Assembly: GCF_001909285.1 (NCBI RefSeq)
Contig: NZ_MRSV01000001.1
Span: 2,400,626 to 2,464,625, forward strand
Source of the DNA: Exiguobacterium profundum
Lineage (GTDB): Bacteria; Bacillota; Bacilli; Exiguobacteriales; Exiguobacteriaceae
Direction: 5' to 3'
Length of the DNA: 64,000 bases
The notes under the pieces: model-generated
Seen by the model: the letters and a program-made list of their open reading frames with translations, nothing else
What the model was told of the DNA's origin: nothing
Databases searched by the model: none
Program-made: the position numbers and the translations under genes
Part shown: one piece after another, positions 9,415 through 19,082 of the stretch
Layout of the letters: every line of letters begins with the position of its first letter
How positions within the stretch are numbered: the stretch's first letter is position 1

Positions 9415-10584
9415 TTATGGATTTGGCGAGTTCGGGTCCGTAATAATCGGACTCTCGGGCTCCTCTTTGTCTAAATAATGCTCACGTTCTCGTAATTTAT
9501 AGATGCGAACGATATTCTGGACAACCGTTTTGGCGACCGCATAAAACGGTACAGCGATGAGCATTCCGATGATACCGGCCAAATTTCCTGCCACGAGCAA
9601 GACGATGATAATCGTGAGCGGGTGTACTTTTAACGACTTCCCTTGAATGAGTGGCGAGATGACGTTCGACTCAATTTGTTGCACGACGATGATGACAACG
9701 ATGACCCATAATACCTTGATCGGATCTTGAATGAATGCCACGACCACTGCCGGTGCAGCCCCTAGGAACGGTCCAACGTAAGGGATGATATTTGTTACCA
9801 TCATGAAGAGTGCGAGCAAGATGGCATAATCTACACCGACGATCCATAGACCGATCAGTGACGTGATTCCAACGAAGAATGCGACGAGCAACTGTGCATT
9901 GACGTAGCTCCGCACCGTCTCGTGCATGTCATGCAAGATGTGGCGCGTCTCTTTCTCATAGCTCGAGGGTAAGAGTTTGACGATAGCGTCTGGTAAACGT
10001 TTCCCATCGAGTAACATGTAAAGAAGCATGAACGGGATCACAACGATCGTGATAACCGCTGACGTCACGAAACCAACGACTTGCCCAAATGACGAGGCGA
10101 TATTTCCGAACAGATCACCTAAGTACGAAGTGATGTTCGTTGTCAAGTTACGGAACATCTCGTCATTTTCTGCCATGAAGCGTGCAAAGAACTCATTTTG
10201 TAGCAACGTGTCACGGACAGCGAACGCCTGTTTCTGAAGTTCTTTTGCGATACTCGGCATAGCGTTGACGAGCGACGTGATTTGTTCGCCTAAAACCGGT
10301 CCGAGAATACTGAATACAAGTGTAAAAATAAGCACGAGTCCGATCAGTGTGATGGCTACAGCTAGTGTTCTCTTCCCTTTTAAGCGTTTCTCTAAGAAGT
10401 CGACAATCCCGACCAGGAAATAAAAGAAGAGTCCGGCCACAATAAGCGGAACCGTGACGAGTGCCAAAATAACTTGAATCGGTTCAAACACGAATGAGAT
10501 CTGTGTCCCGACCCAAATGACTAAAAAGATGGTCAGCGTCCAAAAGAGGGCGCGATACCATTTGTTTTCAAACATGCGTTGCAT
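9415..10584 (-). CDS. AI-2E family transporter (PerM/YtvI-like membrane protein)
   Basis: This 389-residue integral membrane protein has about eight hydrophobic segments and the large mid-protein loop (about residues 80-155, EQITSLVNAMPSIAKELQKQ onward) of the AI-2E/PerM family (former UPF0118). The late motifs NIIPYVGPFLGAAPA and QQIESNVISPLIQGKSLKVHP are family hallmarks. Members have been linked to autoinducer-2 export or Na+/H+ exchange, but the substrate cannot be read here. It is monocistronic between terminators. The ATG at 10584 has GAGGTG upstream; the ATG at 10575 is an alternative start. Confidence 0.88.
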   Translation of the reverse strand: MQRMFENKWYRALFWTLTIFLVIWVGTQISFVFEPIQVILALVTVPLIVAGLFFYFLVGIVDFLEKRLKGKRTLAVAITLIGLVLIFTLVFSILGPVLGEQITSLVNAMPSIAKELQKQAFAVRDTLLQNEFFARFMAENDEMFRNLTTNITSYLGDLFGNIASSFGQVVGFVTSAVITIVVIPFMLLYMLLDGKRLPDAIVKLLPSSYEKETRHILHDMHETVRSYVNAQLLVAFFVGITSLIGLWIVGVDYAILLALFMMVTNIIPYVGPFLGAAPAVVVAFIQDPIKVLWVIVVIIVVQQIESNVISPLIQGKSLKVHPLTIIIVLLVAGNLAGIIGMLIAVPFYAVAKTVVQNIVRIYKLREREHYLDKEEPESPIITDPNSPNP

Positions 10585-10655
10585 TTCTCCACCTCGTTTA
10601 CAATGATGACTATGTACTAACTATGATTATACGATAATTACCCGCTTGCGGGCTG

Positions 10656-10688
10656 ACAAAAACAAAAAGGCGAAGGAATCCCTTCGCC
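10656..10688 (-). terminator. Intrinsic terminator after ysxC
   Basis: GGCGAAGG pairs with CCTTCGCC around a 4-nt loop (10669-10688) and is followed on the minus strand by TTTTTGTTTTT. It ends the lonA-ysxC unit. Confidence 0.88.
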
Positions 10689-10694
10689 TTCTCC

Positions 10695-11288
10695 TTATTC
10701 GCCTTCTGTGATGAGTGCGTAAATCGCTTTCCACGCCTCGTCTTTTCCTTCTGCCGTCTCGGCTGAGAAGGCGACAAAACGGTCAGATGGATCGAATTGA
10801 AGCTTGCGTTTCACCGCCGCCTCATGTTTTTGACGCTGACTCTTCTTGATTTTATCGAGTTTCGTCGCCACAACGATGACCGGAATCTCATAATGTTTCA
10901 AGAAGTTGTACATCGTCACATCGTCACCCGTCGGATCATGACGGATATCGACGAGTAAGACGACGCCGCGAAGCGCCTCTTGACTCGTCAAATACTGTTC
11001 CATCATGACGCCCCACTTCTCACGTTCCGTCTTCGATACTTTCGCATATCCATATCCCGGAACGTCAACGAACATGATCTCATCATTGATGTTGAAGAAG
11101 TTAAGGGTCTGTGTCTTCCCTGGTTTCGAAGACGTCCGTGCGAGCGCCTTCCGTTGGCAAATCTTATTGATGAACGACGATTTCCCGACGTTCGACCGCC
11201 CGGCAAGTGCCACTTCCGGCAATTCATGGACCGGGTAATGGTCTGGCGCGACGGCACTCGTCACAAACTCTGCTTTGTTGATCTTCAT
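10695..11288 (-). CDS. ysxC: Ribosome biogenesis GTP-binding protein YsxC/EngB
   Basis: This essential GTPase of the TrmE-Era-EngA-YihA-Septin superfamily acts in assembly of the 50S subunit. The 197-residue protein has G1 GRSNVGKS (about 30-37), G3 DVPGYG and G4 TKLDKIKKS. The start codon follows the lonA stop with no gap (TAA then ATG), and its ribosome binding site GGAGG lies inside the lonA end. The lonA-ysxC pairing is conserved in Bacillus. Confidence 0.96.
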   Translation of the reverse strand: MKINKAEFVTSAVAPDHYPVHELPEVALAGRSNVGKSSFINKICQRKALARTSSKPGKTQTLNFFNINDEIMFVDVPGYGYAKVSKTEREKWGVMMEQYLTSQEALRGVVLLVDIRHDPTGDDVTMYNFLKHYEIPVIVVATKLDKIKKSQRQKHEAAVKRKLQFDPSDRFVAFSAETAEGKDEAWKAIYALITEGE

Positions 11289-13589
11289 TTAATTTCCTCC
11301 AAATGCTACATCTAGTACTTCATCGAGTGTCGTCACGGGAACGAACGTCAATTTCTCACGAACCGTCTCTTGAATATCATCGATGTCTCGCTCATTATCT
11401 TTCGGAATGACGATGGTCGTCAACCCGGCTCGATGAGCAGCGAGCGCTTTTTCTTTCAATCCGCCGATCGGCAAGACACGTCCACGGAGTGTGATCTCAC
11501 CTGTCATCCCGACATCACGATGGACTTTCTTCCCGGTCAATGCGGAAATCAAGGCCGTCGCAATCGTGATTCCTGCCGACGGTCCGTCTTTTGGCACGGC
11601 ACCCTCTGGCACGTGAATGTGAATGTCTTGTCGCTCATAGAACGTCGGGTCAATCCCGAACCGCTCTGCGTTTGCACGGACATAGCTATATGCTGTTTGT
11701 GCCGACTCCTGCATCACATCACCGAGTTTACCCGTCAACTGAAGTTTGCCTTTCCCTGGAGCGAGCGCCACTTCGATTGTGAGCGTGTCGCCACCAAACG
11801 CCGTGTAGGCAAGGCCTGTCACCGCACCGATGGAGTCCTCGGTCTCCCCTTTTCCGTAGCGATACTTCGGCTTCCCGAGATACGTGATAATCGCCTTTTT
11901 CGAAATCGTGACCCGTTTCTTCTCCCCGATGGCGATTTGTTTCGCGGCTTTTCGGCAGAGTGATCCGATGACGCGTTCTAAGTTCCGGACGCCGGCTTCA
12001 CGTGTGTAACGACGTACGACTTCATAGAGCGCATCTTCTTTAATCGTCAACTGACTCTTCTTCAATCCGTGCTCTGTCAACTGTTTCGGCACCAAGTGAC
12101 GCTTCGCGATCTCTACTTTCTCAAGCTCCGTGTACCCACCGATTTGAATCAATTCCATCCGGTCAAGAAGCGGTGCTGGGATTTGTGAGACATCGTTCGC
12201 AGTTGCGATAAAGAGAACGTTCGACAAATCGAACGGTTCTTCAATGTAGTGGTCCGAGAAGGAGACGTTTTGTTCCGGGTCGAGCACTTCTAGCATCGCG
12301 GACGCCGGGTCCCCTCTGAAGTCAGAAGCCATCTTGTCGATCTCATCGAGCAAGAAGACCGGGTTTTTGCTTTCCGCTTGCTTCAGCCCACGGATGATCC
12401 GTCCTGGCATCGCACCGATATACGTACGACGGTGCCCACGGATTTCCGCCTCATCACGCACACCACCGAGTGAGACACGAACGAAGTGACGTTCAAGTGC
12501 CGAGGCGATCGAACGGGCGAGTGACGTCTTCCCGACCCCTGGAGGTCCGGCGAGACAGAGGATTGGTCCACGAAGCGAGTTCGTCAACTGGCGGACGGCC
12601 AAATACTCGAGGATACGGTCTTTTACCGATTCTAAGCCGTAATGGTCATCATCAAGGACGTCTGCCGCATGTTTCACGTCAAGCTTATCTTCCGTCTCAA
12701 TGCCCCACGGAAGAGAGGTGACCCAGTCGAGGTAGTTACGGATGACCGCATACTCCGGAGACGTCTGCGGCACGACGTTCAATCGTTCCGCTTCACGCAT
12801 GACGTTCTTCCGCGTCGTCTCTGGCAAGTCGAGCGCCTCTAGCTTCTCACGAAGGCGGTTCGGTTCTGACTCTTGCGTCTGGTCACCGAGTTCTTGTTGG
12901 ATCGTCTTCATTTGTTCTCGTAAGTAGTACTCGCGCTGTGACTGCTCAATTGACTTCTTCGTCCGCTCACGCATCTCTTGCTCGAGCTCAATCACTTCGA
13001 CTTCATGTGCGATGATTTCAAGCAGTTCAAGTCCTCGCTTGACGGCATCTGCCTCTTCGAGCATCGCTTGGCGAAGCTCGACGTCGACATCGAGTTTTGA
13101 CGTGATATAGTCCGTGAGTGATTCAAGCCGCTCATACATCTCGAAACGGCGACGCTCATCTGGCGACATACCCTTAATGTTTGCGACGAGTTTTCCGAAC
13201 TGTTCTTTCAACAGACGGACGAGTGCTGTTCGTTCAACCTCTTCCCCTTCTACGAGTTCGACCGGTTCGATGTTGGCGAACCAACCTTCATCCGTCGATT
13301 CGACCGAGTCGACACGGACGCGCTCTTTCCCGACGATCCGAACCCGAATCGTCTCGTTCGACAGTTCACTCATCTTCGCGATGTGGACACGCGTTCCAAC
13401 CGTGTATAAGTCTTCAGGTTCCGGTGACTCGTTCCCTGTTTCTTTCTGTGTCACGACAATCAAATCTGTTTCATGCTCCTTTGCAGCAAGGAGCGCCCGA
13501 AGGGATAACGGGCGTCCGACATCGATGGTCACACCGATGAGCGGATATACGACGACTCCTCGCAAAGGAAGGATTGGTAATTTTTCCAT
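11289..13589 (-). CDS. lonA: ATP-dependent protease LonA
   Basis: This cytoplasmic AAA+ serine protease degrades misfolded and regulatory proteins. The 766-residue protein has the N-terminal substrate domain, a coiled coil near residues 200-245, Walker A GPPGVGKT (348-355), Walker B FLLDEID and the Ser-Lys dyad Ser671 (PKDGPSAG) and Lys714 ([12 protein letters not shown]). Start [11 protein letters not shown] at 13589 follows AGGAGG at 8 nt; an upstream in-frame extension has no ribosome binding site. The membrane paralogue lonB, next to lonA in B. subtilis, is absent. A clpX terminator lies just upstream, but I see no CIRCE or CtsR box. Confidence 0.97.
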   Translation of the reverse strand: MEKLPILPLRGVVVYPLIGVTIDVGRPLSLRALLAAKEHETDLIVVTQKETGNESPEPEDLYTVGTRVHIAKMSELSNETIRVRIVGKERVRVDSVESTDEGWFANIEPVELVEGEEVERTALVRLLKEQFGKLVANIKGMSPDERRRFEMYERLESLTDYITSKLDVDVELRQAMLEEADAVKRGLELLEIIAHEVEVIELEQEMRERTKKSIEQSQREYYLREQMKTIQQELGDQTQESEPNRLREKLEALDLPETTRKNVMREAERLNVVPQTSPEYAVIRNYLDWVTSLPWGIETEDKLDVKHAADVLDDDHYGLESVKDRILEYLAVRQLTNSLRGPILCLAGPPGVGKTSLARSIASALERHFVRVSLGGVRDEAEIRGHRRTYIGAMPGRIIRGLKQAESKNPVFLLDEIDKMASDFRGDPASAMLEVLDPEQNVSFSDHYIEEPFDLSNVLFIATANDVSQIPAPLLDRMELIQIGGYTELEKVEIAKRHLVPKQLTEHGLKKSQLTIKEDALYEVVRRYTREAGVRNLERVIGSLCRKAAKQIAIGEKKRVTISKKAIITYLGKPKYRYGKGETEDSIGAVTGLAYTAFGGDTLTIEVALAPGKGKLQLTGKLGDVMQESAQTAYSYVRANAERFGIDPTFYERQDIHIHVPEGAVPKDGPSAGITIATALISALTGKKVHRDVGMTGEITLRGRVLPIGGLKEKALAAHRAGLTTIVIPKDNERDIDDIQETVREKLTFVPVTTLDEVLDVAFGGN

Positions 13590-13607
13590 ATACAACGCCT
13601 CCTGTGC

Positions 13608-13648
13608 AAAAAGGCCCAAAACTCGGATGTGCCGAGTGTTTGAGCCTT
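13608..13648 (-). terminator. Intrinsic terminator between clpX and lonA
   Basis: On the minus strand AAGGCTCAAACACTCGG pairs imperfectly with CCGAGTTTTGGGCCTT, followed by TTTTT. It lies between the clpX stop and the lonA ribosome binding site. Confidence 0.8.
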
Positions 13649-13661
13649 CTTCGTTAAAGAA

Positions 13662-14930
13662 TTATGCTGTCTCTTTGTTGTCCCCTGTCTGTTCGACAGT
13701 ACCGTCACGAAGGACGTATTTCGGACCGGCAAGACCCGTAATCGTTTCATCCGTGATGATGACTTTCTCGATATCGTCACGCGATGGGACAGTGAACATC
13801 ACATCGAGCATCATTTCTTCGATAATCGAGCGGAGACCGCGCGCGCCAGTCTTACGTTTGATTGCAAGTTTGGCGATTTCGATCAATGCTTCGTCTGTGA
13901 ACGTCAATTCGACATCGTCAAGCTCGAGCATTTTCTCGTACTGACGGACGAGAGCATTTTTCGGCTTCGTCAAGATTTCAACGAGCGCTTCTTCATCGAG
14001 TGTCGTGAGCGTCGCCATGACTGGCAAACGTCCGATGAACTCAGGAATCAAGCCGAATTTTTGAAGGTCTTCAGGGAGTGCGCGGGCGAGCAAGTCCTCT
14101 TGCGTCAACTCGCGATTCTCTTGGTCGTTTCCGAAACCGATGACTTTCTTCCCGATTCGGCGTTTGACGACCGATTCGATGCCGGCGAATGCGCCACCGA
14201 CAATGAAGAGAATGTTTGTTGTGTCGATTTGGATAAATTCTTGATGCGGATGCTTACGTCCACCTTGTGGCGGTACGCTTGCTGTCGTGCCTTCAAGAAT
14301 TTTAAGGAGCGCCTGCTGAACGCCTTCACCGGATACGTCACGCGTAATCGATGGGTTTTCAGACTTACGGGCAATCTTATCGATTTCATCGATGTAGATG
14401 ATCCCTTTTTCAGCCTTCTCGACATCATAGTCAGCCGATTGAATCAATTTAAGCAAGATATTCTCAACGTCTTCCCCGACGTAACCAGCTTCCGTCAAGC
14501 TCGTCGCATCCGCGATTGCGAATGGGACGTTCAAGACGCGAGCCATCGTCTGAGCGAGAAGCGTTTTTCCGCTACCCGTTGGTCCAATCATGACGATGTT
14601 CGACTTCGCAAGTTCGACATCATCCGAACGGCCACCGGCGTTGATACGTTTATAGTGGTTATAGACAGCAACTGAAAGCGCACGTTTGGCGCGGTCTTGA
14701 CCAATGACATAATCGTCTAGGATGTTACGAATCTCTTGTGGTTTTGGAATGTCTTTGAATTCAACTTCTTCCTCTACACCGAGCTCTTCCTCAACAATTT
14801 CATTGCAAAGTTCGATACATTCATCGCAAATGTATACGCCAGGACCGGCGACTAACTTACGAACTTGTTCTTGCGATTTTCCGCAAAACGAGCACTTGAG
14901 TTGCCCCTTTTCCTCGTTAAATTTGAACAT
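13662..14930 (-). CDS. clpX: ATP-dependent Clp protease ATP-binding subunit ClpX
   Basis: ClpX is a hexameric AAA+ unfoldase that feeds substrates, including ssrA-tagged ones, to ClpP. The 422-residue protein has the four-cysteine zinc-binding domain (Cys13, Cys16, Cys35, Cys38), Walker A GPTGSGKT (116-123), Walker [11 protein letters not shown] and the pore loop GYVGED. It also contains the IGF loop (KKVIGFGN) that docks to ClpP. Start [13 protein letters not shown] at 14930 follows an AAGGGGTG site; a longer frame runs into the promoter and is rejected. Confidence 0.98.
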   Translation of the reverse strand: MFKFNEEKGQLKCSFCGKSQEQVRKLVAGPGVYICDECIELCNEIVEEELGVEEEVEFKDIPKPQEIRNILDDYVIGQDRAKRALSVAVYNHYKRINAGGRSDDVELAKSNIVMIGPTGSGKTLLAQTMARVLNVPFAIADATSLTEAGYVGEDVENILLKLIQSADYDVEKAEKGIIYIDEIDKIARKSENPSITRDVSGEGVQQALLKILEGTTASVPPQGGRKHPHQEFIQIDTTNILFIVGGAFAGIESVVKRRIGKKVIGFGNDQENRELTQEDLLARALPEDLQKFGLIPEFIGRLPVMATLTTLDEEALVEILTKPKNALVRQYEKMLELDDVELTFTDEALIEIAKLAIKRKTGARGLRSIIEEMMLDVMFTVPSRDDIEKVIITDETITGLAGPKYVLRDGTVEQTGDNKETA

Positions 14931-15040
14931 TCGATACACCCCTTCTGTGGTGAAAATGGATGTAAGTGCGATAAATCGCGATTTGAATTTTCTGGTGCGA
15001 TGCACCGCGAAAAGACATTTTACATCTCTGCGTTGAAATA

Positions 15041-15069
15041 ATTGTAGCATGAACATATTGCGACTTCAA
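15041..15069 (-). promoter_or_regulatory. SigA-type promoter of clpX
   Basis: TTGAAG (15064-15069) and TACAAT (15041-15046) are 17 bp apart, with an additional TG at the extended -10 position. It leaves a leader of about 105 nt before clpX. Confidence 0.8.
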
Positions 15070-15096
15070 AGAATTACACATGCAATGTGCTGTGAC

Positions 15097-15130
15097 AGAA
15101 AAAAGGACGACCGCTAGGCAGTCGTCCTTT
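15097..15130 (-). terminator. Intrinsic terminator of tig
   Basis: AAAGGACGAC pairs with GTCGTCCTTT around a 9-nt loop and is followed on the minus strand by TTTTTTC. It ends tig upstream of the clpX promoter. Confidence 0.88.
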
Positions 15131-15141
15131 CGAATATCAGC

Positions 15142-16434
15142 TTACTTCGCTTTACCGTTTTCAACGAGGATGTCGATCGCTTTACGGAATTTGAGGTCAC
15201 CTTTAAGTGTCTCAAGTCCACCTTGCGGAGCGAGCATCGTACGGAGTTGGTCCGGGGCGATGTTGTAAAGTTTAGACATTTCTTCAAGCTCTTTCTCAGC
15301 ATCTTCGTCAGATACTTCGATTGCTTCTTTGTCAGCGATTGCTTTCAAGACGAGACGAGCTTTTACGCGCTCTTCAGCTTGCTCTTTCATCTCTTCGCGC
15401 ATTGCTTCTTCAGAAGTACCAGTGAGCTCGAAGTACATGTTAAGGTCGATTCCTTGTGAAGATACACGTGAACCGAACTCTTGTACCATGCGGTCAACTT
15501 CTTGTTCAACGAGAACTTCCGGTACGTCGATTGTCGCGTTAGCAGTTGCCTGCTCTACGAGTTGGTCGCGCATTGTACCTTCAGCTTCTTGTTTCTTACC
15601 AGCTTCTAAACGCTCACGGATGCTTGCTTTTAACTCGTCGAGTGTCGAAACAGACTCGTCGATGTCTTTTGCAAACTCGTCGTCGAGTTCAGGAACTTGT
15701 TTTGTTTTGACTTCGTGAAGTTTGACTTTGAATGTCGCTGGTTTACCCGCCAAGTTTTCAGCGTGGTACTCTTCAGGGAATGTTACTTCAACGTCTTTTT
15801 CTTCACCAGCAGTCATGCCGATCATTTGCTCTTCGAATCCTGGGATGAATTGACCAGAACCGATTTCGAGTGTGTAGTTCTCAGCTGTGCCGCCTTCGAA
15901 CTGCTCACCGTCAGCGAAACCTGCGAAATCAAATACAGCTGTATCGCCGTTTTCGATTGCACCTTCTTTAACAGCTAGTTCTGCGCCTTGCTGTTGAAGT
16001 GCTTCAAGTTCTGCTGTTACTTCATCTTCTGTTACTTCAGTTGAAACAGCTTCGTACTCGAGGCCTTTGTATTCGCCAAGCTCAGCTTCTGGCTCAACCA
16101 CGAATGTCACTTTGAAAGTGACTGGTTTACCTTTCTCGAGCGTGCCGTCTACATCGATGTTTTCGAGCGCGATTGGTTCGAAACCAGCTTCTTCAACCGC
16201 ACCTTGGATTGTGTCGCGGTAGAGAATGTCGAGCGCATCTTGATAGAGTGCTTCTTCTCCATACATTTTGTTGAACATTGGGCGTGGCAATTTACCTTTA
16301 CGGAAGCCAGGCACGTTCAAGTCTTTGACGACTGTTTTAAATGCGGCGTCAACTGCTTTATCAAAAGCTTCTGCAGGAGCTTCGTACGTGAGTACGCCTT
16401 GGCTACCTGATGTTTTTTCCCATTTTGCTGTCAT
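15142..16434 (-). CDS. tig: Trigger factor, ribosome-associated chaperone
   Basis: Trigger factor binds the ribosome near the exit tunnel, shields nascent chains and has peptidyl-prolyl isomerase activity. The 430-residue protein has the ribosome-docking motif GFRKGKLPRP (about residues 45-54), a central FKBP-like domain (about 150-245, NGDTAVFDFAGFADGE) and a helical C-terminal domain. Start MTAKWEKTSGSQG at 16434 follows GGAGGG. The tig-clpX order is conserved across Bacillales. The coding sequence uses codons typical of highly expressed genes. Confidence 0.98.
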   Translation of the reverse strand: MTAKWEKTSGSQGVLTYEAPAEAFDKAVDAAFKTVVKDLNVPGFRKGKLPRPMFNKMYGEEALYQDALDILYRDTIQGAVEEAGFEPIALENIDVDGTLEKGKPVTFKVTFVVEPEAELGEYKGLEYEAVSTEVTEDEVTAELEALQQQGAELAVKEGAIENGDTAVFDFAGFADGEQFEGGTAENYTLEIGSGQFIPGFEEQMIGMTAGEEKDVEVTFPEEYHAENLAGKPATFKVKLHEVKTKQVPELDDEFAKDIDESVSTLDELKASIRERLEAGKKQEAEGTMRDQLVEQATANATIDVPEVLVEQEVDRMVQEFGSRVSSQGIDLNMYFELTGTSEEAMREEMKEQAEERVKARLVLKAIADKEAIEVSDEDAEKELEEMSKLYNIAPDQLRTMLAPQGGLETLKGDLKFRKAIDILVENGKAK

Positions 16435-16488
16435 GCTAAGTCCCTCCAACAATTCGTTTATACCGTACAAAAATGTACAACAATCCGT

Positions 16489-16494
16489 ATTATA
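16489..16494 (-). promoter_or_regulatory. Extended -10 promoter element of tig
   Basis: TATAAT with TG at the extended -10 position (TGCTATAAT) lies about 55 nt upstream of the tig start. The -35 is weak (TTGTGT at 19 bp). A short GTAC hairpin lies in the leader. Confidence 0.65.
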
Positions 16495-16523
16495 GCATAA
16501 ATCCTCGGTAAGCACACAAGGAT

Positions 16524-17435
16524 TTAGTCTAATAACGCCTGTGTAAAGCGAAGGTCCGCCTCTAAAATCTCCGCGGCTAAACCGTCGACCGGTTCGTCAT
16601 GTAAAATCGCTTGTTTCGCCTTTACGAGCGCCTGTTCCACATCCGCTTTTTCGGTCGGCACATACGGATAATGCGTATACATGTAATTCATCAACAGCTG
16701 GGTCCCGATCTCATCGCCTTCAACTGATTTTTGAAGAGAAAAGACGGTCTGCTCCCACGTTTCAATCTGCGCTTTTGCTTCCGTTCGTGTCACCTTGTTC
16801 GAAACGTCCCCATCCGTCCATTCGATGACATCTAGTTCGACAAACGCTTTTTCCAACACGATCAGTTTGACGAGCTTCGGACGCTCCGACACGAGCAGTT
16901 CATGTAGCACATTGTCGAGCACCGGGTCGATTTGAAAGTGAACATGTTGTAATGCTTCAATCTGTTCCCCCGTACTCCCTCGCGTCAGCGTTCGTTTCAA
17001 CTTGGCAATTGCCGCCGGAAATTCGGTCATCTTCAACACTTGAAGTACCTGATGTGCCTGTGTGTTTACCGTATCCTTCTTGTCCTGCCATTCGAGATAC
17101 TGGTTGATCCAGTGCGCCGCTTCAAACGGTTGGTCACGCATGATGTAATACTGCGCAATCTGCAACCCACCTGAGGCCGGTTCTTCCGCCTCGGACATAT
17201 GGATGCTGACGAGTTCCTGCAGCTTCTCGAGTGTCTCTGGATCGTCCGGCCGTTCCATTGCACATTGGAAGATTTCCATGAAAATAAACGGGTCACCTGG
17301 AATCGTCTGATACCAATCCCATAAAATCGGTTCGATCCGCTGTCGTTCCCCAGAAGCATCTGCCTCCTGAATCATCTTATGCAGACGCGCCCAATTCCCA
17401 GGGAACGGATAGTCCTGATCCTTTTCCTTCTCCAT
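16524..17435 (-). CDS. ysoA: YsoA-like protein with TPR-like helical repeats
   Basis: This 303-residue soluble, acidic protein is mostly helical. Segments such as FIFMEIFQCAMERPDDPETL and AAHWINQYLEWQDKKDT suggest degenerate TPR-like helix pairs, without a strict consensus. It has no signal peptide or membrane segment. Position next to tig matches ysoA of B. subtilis, which is the main reason for the name. Its molecular role is not known to me; protein-protein interaction is a guess from fold type. Confidence 0.78.
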   Translation of the reverse strand: MEKEKDQDYPFPGNWARLHKMIQEADASGERQRIEPILWDWYQTIPGDPFIFMEIFQCAMERPDDPETLEKLQELVSIHMSEAEEPASGGLQIAQYYIMRDQPFEAAHWINQYLEWQDKKDTVNTQAHQVLQVLKMTEFPAAIAKLKRTLTRGSTGEQIEALQHVHFQIDPVLDNVLHELLVSERPKLVKLIVLEKAFVELDVIEWTDGDVSNKVTRTEAKAQIETWEQTVFSLQKSVEGDEIGTQLLMNYMYTHYPYVPTEKADVEQALVKAKQAILHDEPVDGLAAEILEADLRFTQALLD

Positions 17436-17513
17436 CTTCCCTCACCCTCTCTTCCATTCCCCTTCATCTTCCGTTAGGACGCGATTCCTTGTCAATCGAT
17501 TTCCCGGAAAATG

Positions 17514-17547
17514 AAAAAAGAGACGTTCTCCGTAGAGAGCGTCTCTA
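17514..17547 (-). terminator. Intrinsic terminator of the tRNA-Arg gene
   Basis: AGAGACGCTCTC pairs with GAGAACGTCTCT (one G-T pair) around a 4-nt loop and is followed by TTTTTT on the minus strand. It lies just downstream of the tRNA-Arg 3' end. Confidence 0.85.
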
Positions 17548-17559
17548 TTTTAATGGAAG

Positions 17560-17913
17560 CGTCCCAAGAGGGATTCGAACCCCCGACCGACGGCTTAGCT
17601 TACCACCATGACTTTCGTCACCAACATCGTGTTGTTTGTAGTCTGGACTATATCTTCACCGTTTCAGGTGCGACACGTGTAGTCTCTACGGAACCTCACG
17701 AGCATGATGCTCCTCCATTGATTCTACCTCTACATGCATAGACATTCGAATCAACTCGACCCAATCGGGAATGAGTTTCCTCGGTATTACCATCAGCATC
17801 ATCTGTTAAGGCTTCACCGATATAGTGTCGTCCACTTTATAGGTTTCTGTTTCCCTATAAAGGCTCCTATTTGTCTTGAAGGCCGTTGCTCTATCCTGCT
17901 GAGCTATTGGGAC
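17560..17913 (-). tRNA. tRNA-Arg(UCU), interrupted by a group I intron
   Basis: The 5' exon (17913-17879) gives acceptor GTCCCAA, D arm GCTC/GAGC and the 5' half of the anticodon arm ACGGC-CTT. The 3' exon (17598-17560) gives CTAA-GCCGT, variable loop CGGTC, T arm GGGGG-TTCGAAT-CCCTC and acceptor TTGGGAC with discriminator G. Joined, the anticodon loop is CTTCTAA, anticodon UCU (Arg, AGA/AGG codons). All stems pair and all invariant bases are present, so the tRNA looks functional after splicing. CCA is not encoded (CTT follows). The gap between exons, 17599-17878, is a group I intron. Confidence 0.93.
17599..17878 (-). ncRNA. Group I intron (IC3-like) in the tRNA-Arg(UCU) anticodon loop
   Basis: The 280-nt insert shows the conserved group I core in order. 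P is ATCGGTGAAGCC (17810-17821), Q is GGTAATACCGAG (17780-17791), R is AGAGACTACACG (17676-17687) and S is AAGATATAGTCC (17645-17656). GACTA of R pairs with TAGTC of S to form P7. The intron ends in G (17599), as required for omega-G. The 5' exon ends in U; exon CUU can pair with GAG of an internal guide (AUAGGAG), giving the U-G at the splice site. UAG beside it can pair with CUA of the 3' exon (P10). A 9-bp hairpin CTTTATAGG/CCTATAAAG fits P2. There is no endonuclease ORF. Confidence 0.9.
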
Positions 17914-17925
17914 ATTGACATGAAA

Positions 17926-17954
17926 ACTATAATAGAAAAATGGTTTCCTGTCAA
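17926..17954 (-). promoter_or_regulatory. Promoter of tRNA-Arg(UCU)
   Basis: Consensus TTGACA (17949-17954) and TATAGT (17926-17931) are separated by 17 bp; the tRNA 5' end follows about 12 nt after the -10. Confidence 0.85.
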
Positions 17955-17973
17955 TCGATTTCCCATTCGAAAC

Positions 17974-18486
17974 TCATAGTTTTCCTGAGATGTCCAAGTC
18001 TTCGACGTGAGAACCGTCTTCTGAACGATAGAAACGCACTGTTGCTTCCCCCGCTTCGAGATCGAGTAACGCATACGTTTTGTCCGTCCGTCCTCGCGGC
18101 ATGCGAATCGAACCTGGGTTGATGTAGACAACCCCGTCCTCGATCAGCGCACCCGCCACATGCGAGTGACCGAACAAGACGACATTCGCTCCCACTTCTT
18201 CCGCTCGATACCGTAGACGGTTCAAATCGAATTTGACGTCATGATGGTGCCCGTGAACGATTAAAATCGTACCGGCATCCGTCGTCTCGATGCGTTCGAG
18301 GGGAAGATCTCCACCGAAATCACAATTCCCCCGAACCGTTCGATAGGGTAACAAATGTTCATCGACAAGAGCGAGTTGTGAATCCCCGCAATGGAAGGCG
18401 TCATCAATTTCCGCCTCGTGCCTTTCAAAAATCGTCGTCAACTCTTCGGTCAAACCATGACTATCACTCACTATTAGAAAACGCAT
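17974..18486 (-). CDS. ysnB: YsnB/MJ0936-type metallophosphoesterase
   Basis: This 170-residue cytoplasmic protein is a small calcineurin-like phosphodiesterase. It shows the di-metal motifs SDSHG (near residue 8), CGDSQ, RGNCDF, HGHHHD and FGHSH in order, then NPGSIRMPR, the ending typical of the MJ0936 group. The substrate is likely a phosphodiester but is not defined. ATG at 18486 is chosen because AAAGGA lies 8 nt upstream; the ATG at 18495 that overlaps the rdgB stop has its Shine-Dalgarno too close. It is last in the murI-rph-rdgB-ysnB operon. Confidence 0.9.
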   Translation of the reverse strand: MRFLIVSDSHGLTEELTTIFERHEAEIDDAFHCGDSQLALVDEHLLPYRTVRGNCDFGGDLPLERIETTDAGTILIVHGHHHDVKFDLNRLRYRAEEVGANVVLFGHSHVAGALIEDGVVYINPGSIRMPRGRTDKTYALLDLEAGEATVRFYRSEDGSHVEDLDISGKL

Positions 18487-18491
18487 AAGCT

Positions 18492-19082
18492 TCATCCTTT
18501 CATGAATGGTATGATTTCTGCCTCCAGTTTTCGTAGTGCCTGTCCACGGTGGCTGACGACCGCCTTCTCGTCACGCTCCAACTCTGCCGCTGTCTTATGA
18601 AGCGATGGGACGATAAAGAGTGGATCGTATCCGAAGCCATTTTCGCCTTGTGGGGAATAACCGATTGTCCCTTCGATCGTTCCACGAACGGTCAACGTCT
18701 CTCCGCTCGGTTTTGCGAGACAGAGCGCACAGACGAAACGAGCCGTACGATTCGTTTCTCCGTTCAATTTTTCAAGAAGAAGCGCATTGTTTGCCTCGTC
18801 TGACTTTTCTGGACCTGCAAAGCGGGCTGAATATACTCCCGGTGCCCCGTCAAGTGCGTCGACTTCAAGACCGGAGTCGTCCGCCAGAACGGCATGTCCA
18901 AAATAAGCTGCCGCCTCGGTCGCTTTTAACGCCGCGTTCTCTTCAAACGTCGTGCCGGTCTCTTCCGTCTCTGGTGCATCCGGATAGTCGAGTAGTGATT
19001 CGACCTCGAACCCGAGCGGCGTCAGCATTCCTTCGAGTTCTTTCACTTTTCCAGGATTGTGTGTCGCAATGATCAACTTCAT
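18492..19082 (-). CDS. rdgB: XTP/dITP diphosphatase (RdgB/HAM1 family)
   Basis: This housekeeping enzyme hydrolyses ITP, dITP and XTP to monophosphates, keeping deaminated purines out of nucleic acids. The 196-residue sequence has the N-terminal nucleotide motif [11 protein letters not shown], the catalytic region [26 protein letters not shown] and the C-terminal [10 protein letters not shown]. Start ATG at 19082 overlaps the rph stop (ATGA) and has GGAGGAG upstream. The rph-rdgB-ysnB order is the same as in B. subtilis. Confidence 0.96.
   Translation of the reverse strand: MKLIIATHNPGKVKELEGMLTPLGFEVESLLDYPDAPETEETGTTFEENAALKATEAAAYFGHAVLADDSGLEVDALDGAPGVYSARFAGPEKSDEANNALLLEKLNGETNRTARFVCALCLAKPSGETLTVRGTIEGTIGYSPQGENGFGYDPLFIVPSLHKTAAELERDEKAVVSHRGQALRKLEAEIIPFMKG

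Noticed and set aside
17560..17913. The tRNA-Arg as a pseudogene broken by an insertion
   Set aside because: Both halves keep every stem and invariant base, and the insert has a full group I core with a proper terminal G.
17511..18131. Short open frames across the tRNA-Arg/intron region, taken as possible homing endonuclease
   Set aside because: They show no LAGLIDADG, GIY-YIG or HNH motif, have no ribosome binding site and run through conserved RNA elements.
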